Shown here in pieces: positions 49,973-62,483 of a stretch of 64,000 nt of DNA (its first letter is position 1; each line of letters begins with the position of its first letter). The stretch is taken from the NCBI GenBank assembly GCA_963170055.1, contig CAUJGJ010000030.1, positions 2,965,337 through 3,029,336 of the forward strand, read 5' to 3'. The notes under the pieces are model-generated. The model had not been told where the DNA came from, did not search any database, and saw nothing but the letters and a program-made list of their open reading frames with translations. The DNA comes from Halisarca cf. caerulea. Lineage: Eukaryota; Porifera; Demospongiae; Chondrillida; Halisarcidae. Made by a program: the position numbers and the translations under genes.

Positions 49973-52900
49973 CTAACTTGATACTGGGTTTACTGAAAGA
50001 GATGATTCCACTACTTTTCCCAGATCACTATCTTCTTCCACTTCACTGTGATCACTCTGGCTATCATAATCATCGTCATCATCATAGACCATGTCACCAC
50101 GCAACCACTCACGTCCATCCGTGTGACTGTCCTGAGTGGATTCATAGTCTTGCTCACCCTCTGCCTCCCTCCTCAACACCACACACTCTCCATGGCCACC
50201 TCTGCAAGCCTTACACCAGACACACACTTGATAAACAACCTTGTACCCAATGTACACAGTGAAGTACAGGTAGGGTAGAGAAAGGAGGATGTAAATGACC
50301 ACACCAAGGATTGCCTTAGGAGCAACAGTGCTTGCCTGGCTGTAGATGATAATAGTGCTGATGGTTGCAATAGTCACAAAGAACACAACGTCAATAACAT
50401 TGTAAAGCTTGCTCTTGTAAGGTTGGAGAATGGAATGGATCAGAAGAAAGATATTCCCACTGAGAATTTGAACAGCAACCACCAAGGAAGTAAGTGGATT
50501 AAAGGCATCATTGATGTACAGAACAAGACGATACACAAACCACATACCAGCAAAAAACACAACCTTCTTATGATAGTGTGCCTGGAATATGTCCAAGAGA
50601 TAGAGTACTGCTCTTCTGTGGTAGAATCTTTCCAAACGATTTCCAGCTTTTGTGTTACACTTCTTCACTAGCCTTGGCAGGATGGGATAGCTCATTAGAA
50701 ACATTGGTGGGAAAACTATGAATATCATTACAACTGCAACCGCTAGTAACCCAAAGTATACATGCCCATCAGATCCAAAGTACACCCAGTCACCGTGATA
50801 GTACGATCGACGGAGGTCAGTTTTGGGACAGGTATAATTTGAGTGCAGGGGGACATTAAGAGTGACTGGAGTCAAGATGGACAGAGAAATGTACGCCAGT
50901 TTACCATATGTCAACACTAAACATGTGGATATTCCGTGGATTAACGATGTCTTTGATGCAAGAAATCTGCGAAACTTGTACAATAGTCTGTTGCCTACGA
51001 CAAACAGTCTGTGTCCACAAGAGCAACACCAACCACGCTCCTGGAAGTAGAAGATCAAACTGATTGAGAGGATCAAAAAAAAAGGGTAAAAGGCAAATAC
51101 GTATTCAACGGCCAAAAGTTCAATGGCATTCCAATTTCGGATGCAAATGTCAATCGGCAAATCAGAGAAGATGCGCAAATTCCACAGTCCATACAATGCC
51201 TGAAACACTCTCAAAACATGTGGCCGAGGATAACAGTCCGTACAGTACTCCAAATTCAGAGAATGCACAATTTGACAGAAGAAGACAAAGGAACAGAGTT
51301 CTCCACTCAGCACTTTCACATCAAAGATCAAAATGAATGCTACAATCAGAGTTGTGAAGATGAGCTGTATGCTAATCCACAATACCCAGGCACCTGCTGG
51401 AGATAGCGACTCACATTCACTCGCAGTACCACAATGATAGGTGTTGGACAACACAAGTACTCCATATGAACAATTCCCACAGAGGACACCACTGCTACCA
51501 GAGGGACAGGATGATGTGGCGCCCTTTGGCCGAATAGTAAAATTGCTTCCTTGACTGCATAAAGCATTTGGACACAGTCCTGTAGTTGGAGTGTCATCCC
51601 AGTGACACATGTGCACGTATCCAAACCAATAGTCAGACTGAAGTGTAACAATGAGGTTGGTGTTTTCATATGCTACACAGTCTAAGCCCTCCAAGTATCC
51701 CTTGTCATCACTTTCATGTGAGCATACACACACACCTTTAGAAAGATGCGAACCAGGAGGACACTTTAACAGTGTAACATTCAGGTCAATGACAACAATG
51801 GGATCAATCAATGTACGTACTTGAACTGTAGCATTGGAAACTGTACCCGAAGTGTTCTTTAGAAACTTCACAGGCCCTGAAGTATAGGTGCTTTCTGAAG
51901 AGATCATAATTGACATATTATTACTGTTTTCTGTACTGTTTTTCAGATAGACAAAAAATGGGCTATTAATTGTTTTATTCAAGTCATCTTTCGGAGAAAA
52001 ATAGTGTAGAAGGTTGTGGATCTGTCCAGGAATTCCCTCAATATTCACTGCAGATTGGTTGCTAGGTGAAACAAATTTTGTTATTCCGGTTGCTATGGAA
52101 TCTGATTGGATTTTATCACAGTACTTGAATGCATCCCAGTATGGCGGTCTGAACACATACTGCGGGTTGGAAAGATTACGCTCAGCTGGACTAAGATCAT
52201 ACCACAAACAAGGTTTAACTGAAGGTGTATAGATGTCAGCTCCTGCAATAAGTGCCGAATTCCTACAAAAAGATATTGTTACACTAAAATTCTTCCCTAC
52301 CCACTGATTTGGTGCCCTTGCGGGATTGACTCCTATGAAACACTCTTGTGTGAGTCCACCACTGTACTGGACATATATAGCACCACCAACAATTGCTGAA
52401 TTGTTCACAAAATGTATGGATGTATCAGATGTTATGGATAAGTAGGCACCAGCATAGAGAGCAATTCCTCCTCCATTGGTGGCTGTGTTGGAATCAAAGA
52501 TGGTTGTACTGACTAAAAAGTAAACAGAACACCCGACCACTACAAGTCCGGAGCCAACATTACCAACAAACATATTCGCATCAATAAATTCTATGTTATA
52601 ATTGTAAGAATATACTGTTCCATAACCTTCTGTGTGGGTATGCTGGGATCCATATTCAACAGAATTAGTTTTAAAGGAACATTGCTCAATAAAAATTGGA
52701 AAGGAAGGTTTCATATGTGAGGTCACATACAAATATGCAGCTGATCCAAAATGAGCAGTGTTTCCCTCCCATTCACATTTGTACAGGGAAATGTCTGGTC
52801 CACAGGGCACTGTTGTATCGGAAGGGTTCATATTACTATAATCCAGATAAATCAATAGTCCACCACCTATAGGGGCAATGTTGTGTGAAAAGTTTACATG

Positions 52901-54082
52901 TTACAAAGCGGTTTGAATCGAATCTTTACTGTAACACAATTTTGATATAATTTGAAATTTGACAAAAGCTCCACCTCCTCCACCAAATAGCAGATTCGTA
53001 CTATTCCGAGAAACATGGTTCTCTATAAAATCAGAACCTATAACCGACAAAAGTACTTGATTATCTTCTCCAACCTCCATGTACAACCCACCACCATAGT
53101 CAGCCTCATTTACTTCAAAAGTAGACTTATGTATAGTTACATTAACACCAGCACTTGCATTGCCACTAACGAACACAGTCAGTCCACCACCTCTGCCAAA
53201 AGTCTGCCGATCACTTCCTGATTGGGAAATATGTGTGCTCTCCAGTTGATAGTGCCCACATGCAATATTGTTCAAAAATTTGCAATCAGTAAATTGTAAA
53301 TAAATAGCCCCCTTAACAAAAGACTGATTATAACATGGCTGGCTATCAGCATGTCCTGGAGGACAAGGAGGAAAGTCTACATTCACACCACCTCCACCAT
53401 TCCCAAGATAAGGATCATCTCTAGCATGTACAGGTATAGCATTGTTGGAGAACACACACTGACTGACATCTACTTTACCTCCAGTCTCATACAGCACAAG
53501 ACCAACACCCTCTGTATCATTGATATGTGCATTGGAAATGGTAACGTTCACACATCTCCAGATATACACACCAACAAAGAACAAAGCAAAAGATGTTGAA
53601 GATGGCCTATCTTTGCTTGTACTTGGACGCATCTCACCACAGTGCACAAATGACAGCTTAGAGATCTTCAGATTTGTCATATTCACAAAAGCAAACCCAA
53701 CGGCACTGGAGTTGTCTGTGATGCTGGAGTTACAGGAAATGATGCTCTCCACAGGACCAGCACCTTCTATGGTTATGTCATCTAAATGTGAAAAAGATGT
53801 GTTGTAGATGCTCCCCAGGTGAGTGGAAAGGGTGAACATTCCAGGGCCAATGTTGAAAATGGTTCTGTTCTGGATTGTACAGCTGGTGAAGGCATAGTCG
53901 ATTGTCCTACATGGACTTTCTCCGTTTAGACAGGCAGGCTCATCATAACCATTTGAAGAGATGGAAATGTTGAATGAACAATTTGGATTGGAACCAGAGC
54001 TTACCAGTGGAGCAGAAATGAAGAGCACTAACACAGTCCGCATTACAGACGCATCGCTGGGGAATGAAGTCATGTTAAACAC
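49973..54082 (-). pseudogene. Receptor copy A: beta-helix/9-TM protein with one in-frame stop
   Basis: Intronless, same design as the intact copy B. The frame is continuous over 1370 codons from 54082 to 49973 except for a single TAA at 52903-52901, between SIQTAL and HVNFSHNIAP, in the beta-helix region. No frameshift was seen, and sequence on both sides still matches copy B. Probable start is the Met at 54043 (MRTVLVLFISAPLVSS signal peptide), preceded by an in-frame Met at 54082. As sequenced it would yield a secreted fragment of about 380 residues. It could be a recent pseudogene, a polymorphic null allele, a sequencing error or readthrough. A 38-nt stretch that looks like an intron (GTAACA...CTATAG) was rejected because its removal breaks the frame. 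The N-terminal quarter and the TM/tail half are almost identical to copy B; the middle differs strongly. Confidence 0.82.
52901..52903 (-). other. Premature TAA codon in receptor copy A
   Basis: The only interruption in an otherwise open 1370-codon frame. The corresponding position in copy B is a sense codon within SNVTFVCNKAYLGGGLL. Confidence 0.85.
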
Positions 54083-56194
54083 ACATCTAAACCTGTTTTG
54101 GTGGTCTCGTCACCATAAACCTTGACGCAACTATAGAGAAGACACAAAGCAAAGTAGTTAGTAAGGAATGCGGGTGGGTGCGGTACTAGTACTATGCATG
54201 GGACCACAGATAATATAAATCTATGATGGGGCTATAGACATATGCATATATACTGCATCGCCCTCGAATTGGTAGGCTTACCTTTTTTCCTGAGAAGCTG
54301 CCGTACACAGAATGAGTCACCGAATAAGTTCCCGCACTTTATTGGGGCTCCCTACTTGAATGATTGCTCGGGATATCCACAGTCTCACCGGATAGACACT
54401 CGATTATTGCATTGGCAATCCTTGTAAGGCTTTCTAATAACGGTGGTACGTAACTTGGCTGACCGTATATACTTTTGGGGTCAACTCGGACAGTCTTCGG
54501 CGTTTATATCTCGATGCCTGCAGACGAAAGGGAAAGAATTAGGGGAAGACCCAACGATGGCCGTAAAAATGGCTGCCAAACAACAGTAGGGAAAACTAGG
54601 TTGCTGCATAGATAAACGTTTGCTGCATCTTCTTTATCCTATTCATCCAAGTGAAAGAATACGAAGAGTAGAATTTATTCGAATCCATAAAATTTGTTGA
54701 TTGCAACTGAGCAAAGAGAATCATTAGTTAGAGCTTTAGAAGACCAGGACTGAGGATTTGTGACGGTACTTTACTGACCTTGTCGCGAAGCGGACAGTGC
54801 AAAGGCTACAAGAGGAAATGGAAAGATTTTGGTGGTCATTGACGAGCACAGGTGAGAATGAACAACATCCTTTGTGATGCAGAAACGTTGGGCATTCTTG
54901 AGAACCAAAGCGGAAAAGCATGCCAGGTCCTTGATGCCCTCATTCGGACAGTGCCTCATGGGGATCCCTATGGACCATGTGGATAAAGGACTTGGCTTTC
55001 GTCTGCGCTAGGGAGTAGGCCATAACCTACCAGCATGCTTGTCCAGCATATCACTCAATCTCAGGACTTCATTGTACATATTTCAGCATTTCTATTGAAC
55101 TGTTCAAATGTTCTTTGACAGTCCTACTCCCAACACATGCAATTCATGAAATACTAGTCTTTGACAAACTTTTCTGTTCTTGAGGCATTCAAGTTGTAAA
55201 CACAGTTCATCCTCTGATTATCCTGGCATAGAATGCTTGGAGTCAAAACATACAGAAAAGATGGCAGTTGCTAGAGATACTTGATGTGCTGATTGCTCCC
55301 AAGAGCCAAAAGATTTTTTATGTACCCGTTACATACTCTATTTCATATTATTCAATGCACGGTATTCCTTGTAGATCTATCAGTGACTGTTGCATTCCGC
55401 CAGTCAATGTACACACTTCTTATGATAGTGTGCCAGTCAATGTATACACACTGGGACAAGTCTATTATAAAGTCCGCTGCTTCTGTCCTTCGTAGAGACA
55501 AGAAAATTGCTGTATAATAGTTTCTGTATATATGCATAGAGAAGAGGTGGTCCTTGCACTAATGTACACTAGTGTCCCGAGGTCACCTATAGGCAATGTA
55601 AAATGGTCGCTATAGACAGCGTATATATAGTGGTTACTGTAGTTGGTTGGTTATGTGTACCATGTGCACAAGACTGGAGGTATTTACAGTGCACTCGGAG
55701 CTCACTTCTGCAGGCCAGTAGATCCATCACTAAGTTTACAAAACTATTAATTTTGAAATGAATTCTCTTAGTCTCAAGTTAATCCAGAAATTTCCTCAAT
55801 TTGGTACAGAATGATAATAATTAAATTGGATTACATATGTATCACTAGGTAGCCTGTGCTACACGCAAGGGAGAAGACCACTATTAACACTATACACTCA
55901 GTGCAAATTCTGCTTACATTCATTGACAAAAATAATTTGATTTATCAAAACACAATCAGGTGAATAATATAGTGAAATACATGCACAAAGCTAAATACCA
56001 CACAAAAACAAACAGCCAATAGTTGCAATGTCAATTAACCAAGTTTAATGAGTGACACCATGCATATTATTTTGGATAAATCGAATAAGTCCATAAGATT
56101 TAATTACACCTATTTGCCCACGAACAATACATAGTGGACTGTCATCAAAATTTAGTAAGAAAAAAATATTTCTTGAGTAATAACATTGAATAGT
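54083..56194. other. Spacer between receptor copies A and B
   Basis: 54083-54500 is the 5' flank of copy A, related to that of copy B. 54500-55250 has no counterpart I recognise and no convincing gene. 55250-55760 and 55784-56194 are the 3' flank of copy B, matching those of copies A and C. Confidence 0.55.
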
Positions 56195-59100
56195 CTAACT
56201 TGATACTGGTTTTACTGAAAGAGATGATTCCACTACTTTTCCCAGATCACTATCTTCTTCAACTTCACTGCGATCACTCCAGACATCATCATCATCATCA
56301 TCATAGACCATGTCACCACGCAACCACTCACGTCCATCCGTGTGACTGTCCTGAGTGGATTCATAGTCTTGCTCACCCTCTGCCTCCCTCCTCAACACCA
56401 CACGCTCTCCACGGCCACCTCTGCAAGCCTTACACCAGACACACACTTGATAAACAACCTTGTACCCAATGTACACAGTGAAGTACAGGTAGGGTAGAGA
56501 AAGGAGGATGTAAATGACCACACCAAGGATTGCCTTAGGAGCAACAGTGCTTGCCTGGCTGTACAGGATAATCATGCTGATGGTTGCAATAGTCACAAAG
56601 AACAGAACGTCAATAACATTGTAAAGCTTGCTCTTGTAAGGTTGGAGAATGGAATGGACCAAAAGAAAGATATTCCCACTGAGAATTTGAACAGCAACCA
56701 CCAAAGAAGTAAGTGGATTAAAGGCATCATTGATGTACAGAACAAGACGATACACAAACCACACACCAGCAAAAAACACAGCCTTCTTATGATAGTGTGC
56801 CTGGAATATGTCCAAGAGATAGAGTACTGCTCTTCTTCGGTAGAGTCTTTCCAAATAATTTCCAGCTTTTCTGCTACACTTCTTCACTAGCCTTGGCAGG
56901 ATGGGGTAGCTCATTAGAAACATTGGTGGGAAAACTATGAATATCATTACAACTGCAACTGCTAGTAACCCAAAGTATACATGCCCATCAGATCCAAAGT
57001 ACACCCAGTCACCGTGATAGTACGATCGACGGAGGTCAGTTTTAGGACAGGTATAATTTGAGTGCAGGGGGACATTAAGAGTGACTGGAGTCAAGATGGA
57101 CAGAGAAATGTACGCCAGTTTACCATATGTCAACACTAAACATGTGGATATTCCATGGATTAACGATGTCCTTGAAGCAAGAAATCTGCGAAACTTGTAC
57201 AAAATTCTGTTGCCTACGACAAACAGTCTGTGTCCACAAGAGCAACACCAACCACGCTCCTGGAAGTAGAAGATCAAACTGATTGAGAGGATCAAAAAGA
57301 AAGGGTAAAAGGCAAATACGTATTCCACGGCCAAAAGTTCAATGGCATTCAAATTTCGGATGCAAATGTCAATCGGCAAATCAGAGAAGATGCGCAAATT
57401 CCACAGTCCATACAATGCTTGAAATACACTCAAAACATGTGGCCAAGGATAACAGTCCATACAGTACTCCAAATTCAGAGAATGTACAATTTGACAGAAG
57501 AAGACAAAGGAACAGAGTTCTCCACTCAGCACTTTCACATCAAAGATCAAAATGAATGCTACAATCAGAGTTGTGAAGATGAGCTGTATGCTAATCCACA
57601 ATACCCAGGCACCTGCTGGAGATAGCGACTCACATTCACTCGCAGTACCACAATGATAGGTGTTGGACAACACAAGTACTCCATGCAGGCAACTTCCACA
57701 GAGGACACCACTGCTACCTTTTGAACAGAGTGCATGTGATAAGGTACCTATTGGCCAAAAAATACTATTATTGTCTTGTGAGTTCCCTTGACAGTATGCA
57801 TATGGACATGATCCTGTGGTTGGAGTGTCACCACATGTGTACCCAAACCAATAATCAGAATTCAGAATGAAAGTGAGGTTGGAAGCTTCATGTGCCTCAC
57901 AGGTTAGACCTACCAAGTGTCCCTCTTCACTTTCACGTGAGCATACACACACACCTTTATCAGAAAGATGTGTTCCAGGAGGGCAGTTTAACAGTGTAAC
58001 ATTGAAAGCAATAACAACAATTGGATCAATTATTGATCTCACTTCAACTACAGCACTTAGGGAAGTTGTACCTGGAGCTTTCCTTGAAAACTGCACTTGC
58101 CCTGAAGTGTAGTTGCTTAGTAGAGAAATCCCATTTGATTCATTAATATTTTCCTTATTGCTTGTCAGACTAATAGTAAAAGTACCACTTGTAGTAGCAT
58201 TGAAGTCGTTTTCAGGTGAGAAGTACAAGAAAAGGTTACAAACCTCTCCAGGAATAGCACTGAAATTTGCTTTAGATTGATTGCCAGGTAAAACAAATTT
58301 TGTTATTCCAGTTCCAATTGAATCTGATTGACTTTCATTGCAGTAGTGAAATGCAATCCAATAGGGTGGTTTGAAGACGTACCGAGGGTCGGAAAGCTGT
58401 GACTCATTGTGATTATACCACAAACAGGAATTAACTGAAGGTATGTAAATGTCAGCTCCACCCAAAGCAGCTGAATTATTGCAAAAGTAGCAGTGAACAC
58501 CATACCATTCCCTTGGTATTTTTAACATAGTAAAATGAATGAAACATTCCCCTACAAAACCACCACTAGATTGCACATATATACCACCACCAGCAATTGT
58601 AGCGGAATTGTTAATAAAGCGTAAAGATGTGCTAGAATTATCCAATAGTGATATGTATCCACTAGAATACAAGGCAATACCCCCTCCATAAGTAGCTGAG
58701 TTGGAGTCAAAGAGAACATCAGAGTAATCAAATACCTCAGCACTACCGCCATTTATCACCAATCCTGAACCAACATTGCTTTGAAAGACATTTGAACCTG
58801 TAAACTGCACCACACAATTATAGGCATACACTGTTCCATAACCTTCTGTGTGTGTGTGGAACTGATGATTATATTCGATAGACTGTTTCACAAAGCTACA
58901 ACTTCTAACAACAGTGAAAAATGAAGGATCATAGTTACCTGTATATAGGTACACAGCTGATCCAAAATGAGCGGTGTTTTCTTTCCATACGCTATATGTT
59001 AGATACATATTTTGCCCTGACTTGCCGTCAGCGTTAACCATGAGCAAGCCACCTCCAAGATAAGCCTTGTTACATACAAAGGTAACATTACTGAAGGAAA

Positions 59101-60310
59101 TTTTGGAGTAACCATCTTCGACATACTTGAACACGATATTAGCTCCCCCACCACCACTCAGACGCAGGTTCACACCTCGCTGAGAAGCTATGTTCTCAAT
59201 AAAATGGGTGTTCAGAACATTTAATGTACCTGTTTTGATATAGTCCCCAAACTCAATAAATAGCCCACCGCCATAAGTGGCCTCATTTCCTACAAAAAGT
59301 GATGTCACTATGTCAATGGTTACAATCAATCTGCTACCAGCAAAAACAGTCAGTCCTCCACCTCTGCCAAAAGTCTGACGATTACTACCTAATTGAGACA
59401 TGTGTGAACTCTCCAATTGGTAGTATCCATATGCAGTGTTATTCAAAAATGTACATTTAGAAAATTGATATATGCAGCTAATTTCTACCTCAGCAGTTGT
59501 ACATGCTGGGTCAGGATTTCCAGGAGCACAAGGAGAATAGTCAACATGAACACCACCTCCACCATTCCCAAGATAAGGATCATCTCTAGCATGTACAGGT
59601 ATAGCATTGTTGGAGAACACAGATTGACTGACATCTACTTTACCTCCAGTCTCATACAGCACAAGACCAACACCTTCTGTATCATTGATATGTACATTGG
59701 AAATGGTAACGTTCACACATCTCCAGATATACACACCAACAAAAAACAAAGCAAACGTAGTAGAAAATGGCCCATCTTTGCTTTTACTTGGACGCATTTC
59801 ACCACAGTGCACAAATGACAGCTTAGAGATCTCTAGATTTGTCATATTCACAAAAGCAAACCCAACGGCACTGGAGTTGGCTGTGATGCTGGAGTTACAG
59901 AAAATGATGCTCTCCATGGGACCAGCACCTTCTATGGTTATGTCATCTAAATGTGAAAAAGACGTGTTGTAGATGCTCCCAAGGTGAGTGGAAAGGGTGA
60001 ACGTTCCAGGACCAATGGTGAAAATGGTTCCGTTCTGGATTGTACAGTTAGTGAAGGCATAGTCGATTGTCCTACATGGACTTTCCCCATTTAGACAGGC
60101 AGGCTCATCGTGACCATTTGAAGAGATGGAAATGTTGAATCCACAATTTGGATTGGAATTAGAGCTTACCAGTTGTGCAAATATGAGGAACACAATCCAT
60201 ATTGAGAGGCACATCACTGGTGAATGAATAGTCTTAAAACGCACACATCCAAAATCCGAGAGTCTCTTCACCATAAACCTTGACACAACTACAGTATAAA
60301 GAAGACACAA
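56195..60310 (-). CDS. Receptor copy B: secreted beta-helix ectodomain with about nine TM segments (intact)
   Basis: Single-exon, 1371 codons. The likely true start is Met33 (60214), which begins a signal peptide MCLSIWIVFLIFAQLVSS, giving 1339 aa. Ectodomain: about 700 residues of degenerate repeats of type F-x-x-N-x-A-x-x-G-G-G (GGGLFIEFGD, NNSATIAGGGIYV, YLGGGLLMVN) with many N-x-S/T sites. These resemble polymorphic-membrane-protein/right-handed parallel beta-helix repeats. Next is a Cys-rich linker (CPPGTHLSDKGVCVC, GVLCGSCLHGVLVL). From about residue 868 to 1260 come about nine hydrophobic helices, then an acidic cytoplasmic tail (MVYDDDDDDVWSDRSEVEED). The fold is a large glycosylated surface protein; function unknown. 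Possible roles (adhesion, recognition, channel or GPCR-like signalling) are inference. Related multi-copy proteins with Pmp-like repeats plus C-terminal TM bundles exist in other eukaryotes; I cannot name a characterised member. Confidence 0.9.
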   Translation of the reverse strand: MCLLYTVVVSRFMVKRLSDFGCVRFKTIHSPVMCLSIWIVFLIFAQLVSSNSNPNCGFNISISSNGHDEPACLNGESPCRTIDYAFTNCTIQNGTIFTIGPGTFTLSTHLGSIYNTSFSHLDDITIEGAGPMESIIFCNSSITANSSAVGFAFVNMTNLEISKLSFVHCGEMRPSKSKDGPFSTTFALFFVGVYIWRCVNVTISNVHINDTEGVGLVLYETGGKVDVSQSVFSNNAIPVHARDDPYLGNGGGGVHVDYSPCAPGNPDPACTTAEVEISCIYQFSKCTFLNNTAYGYYQLESSHMSQLGSNRQTFGRGGGLTVFAGSRLIVTIDIVTSLFVGNEATYGGGLFIEFGDYIKTGTLNVLNTHFIENIASQRGVNLRLSGGGGANIVFKYVEDGYSKISFSNVTFVCNKAYLGGGLLMVNADGKSGQNMYLTYSVWKENTAHFGSAVYLYTGNYDPSFFTVVRSCSFVKQSIEYNHQFHTHTEGYGTVYAYNCVVQFTGSNVFQSNVGSGLVINGGSAEVFDYSDVLFDSNSATYGGGIALYSSGYISLLDNSSTSLRFINNSATIAGGGIYVQSSGGFVGECFIHFTMLKIPREWYGVHCYFCNNSAALGGADIYIPSVNSCLWYNHNESQLSDPRYVFKPPYWIAFHYCNESQSDSIGTGITKFVLPGNQSKANFSAIPGEVCNLFLYFSPENDFNATTSGTFTISLTSNKENINESNGISLLSNYTSGQVQFSRKAPGTTSLSAVVEVRSIIDPIVVIAFNVTLLNCPPGTHLSDKGVCVCSRESEEGHLVGLTCEAHEASNLTFILNSDYWFGYTCGDTPTTGSCPYAYCQGNSQDNNSIFWPIGTLSHALCSKGSSGVLCGSCLHGVLVLSNTYHCGTASECESLSPAGAWVLWISIQLIFTTLIVAFILIFDVKVLSGELCSFVFFCQIVHSLNLEYCMDCYPWPHVLSVFQALYGLWNLRIFSDLPIDICIRNLNAIELLAVEYVFAFYPFFLILSISLIFYFQERGWCCSCGHRLFVVGNRILYKFRRFLASRTSLIHGISTCLVLTYGKLAYISLSILTPVTLNVPLHSNYTCPKTDLRRSYYHGDWVYFGSDGHVYFGLLAVAVVMIFIVFPPMFLMSYPILPRLVKKCSRKAGNYLERLYRRRAVLYLLDIFQAHYHKKAVFFAGVWFVYRLVLYINDAFNPLTSLVVAVQILSGNIFLLVHSILQPYKSKLYNVIDVLFFVTIATISMIILYSQASTVAPKAILGVVIYILLSLPYLYFTVYIGYKVVYQVCVWCKACRGGRGERVVLRREAEGEQDYESTQDSHTDGREWLRGDMVYDDDDDDVWSDRSEVEEDSDLGKVVESSLSVKPVSS

Positions 60311-62483
60311 AGCCGGCAGATCGAGTCATAAGTACGGAATGTCGGGGTACATGCGCTACTATGGAACTAGACCTACTGTATCGCCCTCAAACTAGATGGC
60401 ATGCTGTTCCGCTGGGCTCACCATTTTTTCTGAGCAGTTGCCATATACGGAATGAGTCAACGAATAAGTTCCCGCACTTTCTTGTGGTAGACTACGTAGC
60501 TTTAATTTGGAGTGCAACTTGAACTCGGGAAATCATAGCCTGCGGTCGTATGGAATGTCAAACGTTTGGCATTCCATACGGTCGAGTATCTGTACACACA
60601 GGGACAGAATTAGGGAAAGACCCCACGACGATACCATAATGGCTGCTAGCAACAGACCGAAACTTGATTATAAGATAGGTTGCTGATTCAGAATCTTCTT
60701 CATCCTATCCATCCATGTGGAAGAATGCGAAGAGTAAAATTTACTCCAGTCTGCAAAATTGGTTTATTCTAACGGAGCAAAGAGAATCCGATTCGGTAGT
60801 TAAAGCGAGAACTTGAATTGCAAACCTGCTTTCAGTTTTTATTATTATTATACATATATTAAATCAGTGAGTGCTTTTCAGCCATTATGCGACACGTGAT
60901 CGTGGTATGAGTGCTGTAATGTGAGCTTGCAGCCCGGCTTGATACAATGTCGGAAAGCTGTTGCCGGAAAAGCACAAAAAAGAAAAGTATATGTAAGCCC
61001 ATCATAAATAAATACAGCACGAAATAGTGTGTTGGCATAAATACATTCACAAGGTGGGGGGTGGGTATAATTACAGGAAATCAAAAGTGGACTAACTGAC
61101 ACTTAGAACATGGACAACTTACATGAAAGGTGTCGTGTGCGTTATCAGGATCCAAAGTTGGTGATGAATTGGTCCCACATACAGCATAATATTATGATCT
61201 GTCGTTTGTTTGAATTAAATGGCAGATCGAGGTTGATGGGTGATATGAGATTCCATAATTTGGCAACTCTATTGATTTAGTGTCAACCGTTAATGTCCTT
61301 GTGCATATAGTTGTGTCGCAGTTTAATTAGATTGGGAGCAGAGTTCTTTGGGCATTTATAAACACAGTCCATCCTCTGGTTATCTGAGTATTTTAATACT
61401 TGGGGGTCAAAAATTATAGAAAAGACAACAATTGTTCAAGAAACTTATGTGTTGGCTGTTCCCAAGAGCCGTACCCGTTATGTACTCTATTTCTCATGCA
61501 ACGATGCATGGTATTTCTTGTAGATCTGTTGTGACTATTGCATTCCACCAGTCAAAATAACACACTGTCAGTGGAACATGTATAATATCAGCTCCTTCTG
61601 TCCTAATGCGTTGTAGAGACATGAATAGTAGTTGCTGTACATGCATAGAGGAGAGGTGGTCCTGGCACAAGATACATTAGTGCATGTGACTGAGGTGGCC
61701 TATAGACATGCAACATGCATGAAGTGGTCACGGACGGTTGGTTATTAGTCTCATGTAACACAGACCCGCTTCTCGCCTCCATTTTTTATTATGATGTCGT
61801 TTGGTCGGCGAGCAAATGACGTCATAATAAAAAATGGAGGCGAGAAGCGGGTCTGTGTTACATGAGACTAGTTGGTTATGTGGACCATGTACATCAGATT
61901 GCATGTTTATATAATGCACTCCAATTGAGTTCATTTCTGCAGGATAGCAGTTTACAAAAACTATAATTAACTTTGATTTGAATCCTCTTAGCCTAGAGTT
62001 AATCCAGAAAATTTCCTCAATACGGCACAGAATGGCAACAATTTAATTGGATTATCATATGTAGCCTGTACTATATGCAAGGAGGAGAAAGACCACTTAG
62101 TCTATTAATTATTGCCAAAATTGCTATAATAATCATCAGAGGATGCGGCAATAAAGGGAGTGTACCACTCAGGTGCACAGTCTGATTACACTCATTGACA
62201 AAATTATTTGATTAATCAAAACACAAGCAAGCAGGTGTATAATAGTGAAATATACACTTACATATAGCCAAAAACCATACACAAGAAAACAATATTTAAT
62301 AGTTGCAATGTTCATTAATTTTAATCACACCACAATACCTGTGACACCATACATATTATTTTAGATAAATCAAGTAAGCCTAAGATTTAATCATATTTGC
62401 CCATGAATAAATAATTAGTGGACTGCAATCAAAGTTATCTAGAAAAAATCCTTCAGTGGTAGTCGAATATTCTTAGATCAGCT
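60311..62483. other. Spacer between receptor copies B and C
   Basis: 5' flank of copy B (60311-60560), an inverted repeat CGTATGGAATGTCAAACG/CGTTTGGCATTCCATACG around 60546-60582, AT-rich sequence, then the 3' flank of copy C from about 61400, which is interrupted by the fold-back element at 61746-61870. No gene was recognised. Confidence 0.55.
61746..61870. mobile_element. Fold-back element with TAGTCT/AGACTA ends, 9-bp TSD (copy 4)
   Basis: 125 bp with arms of roughly 55 bp (left end TAGTCTCATGTAACACAGAC) around a short loop. Flanked by perfect direct repeats GTTGGTTAT at 61737-61745 and 61871-61879. The other two duplicated blocks lack it at the homologous position, so it inserted after duplication. 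Confidence 0.92.

Noticed and set aside
50048..51406. Plus-strand ORFs conserved between the three receptor copies (also at 56200-57625 and 62489-63925)
   Set aside because: Antisense shadows; conservation follows from the minus-strand coding sequence.
52866..52903. 38-nt intron (GTAACA...CTATAG) that would remove the stop in receptor copy A
   Set aside because: Too short for a usual intron, and its removal shifts the frame; the sequence on either side of the stop is already in one frame.
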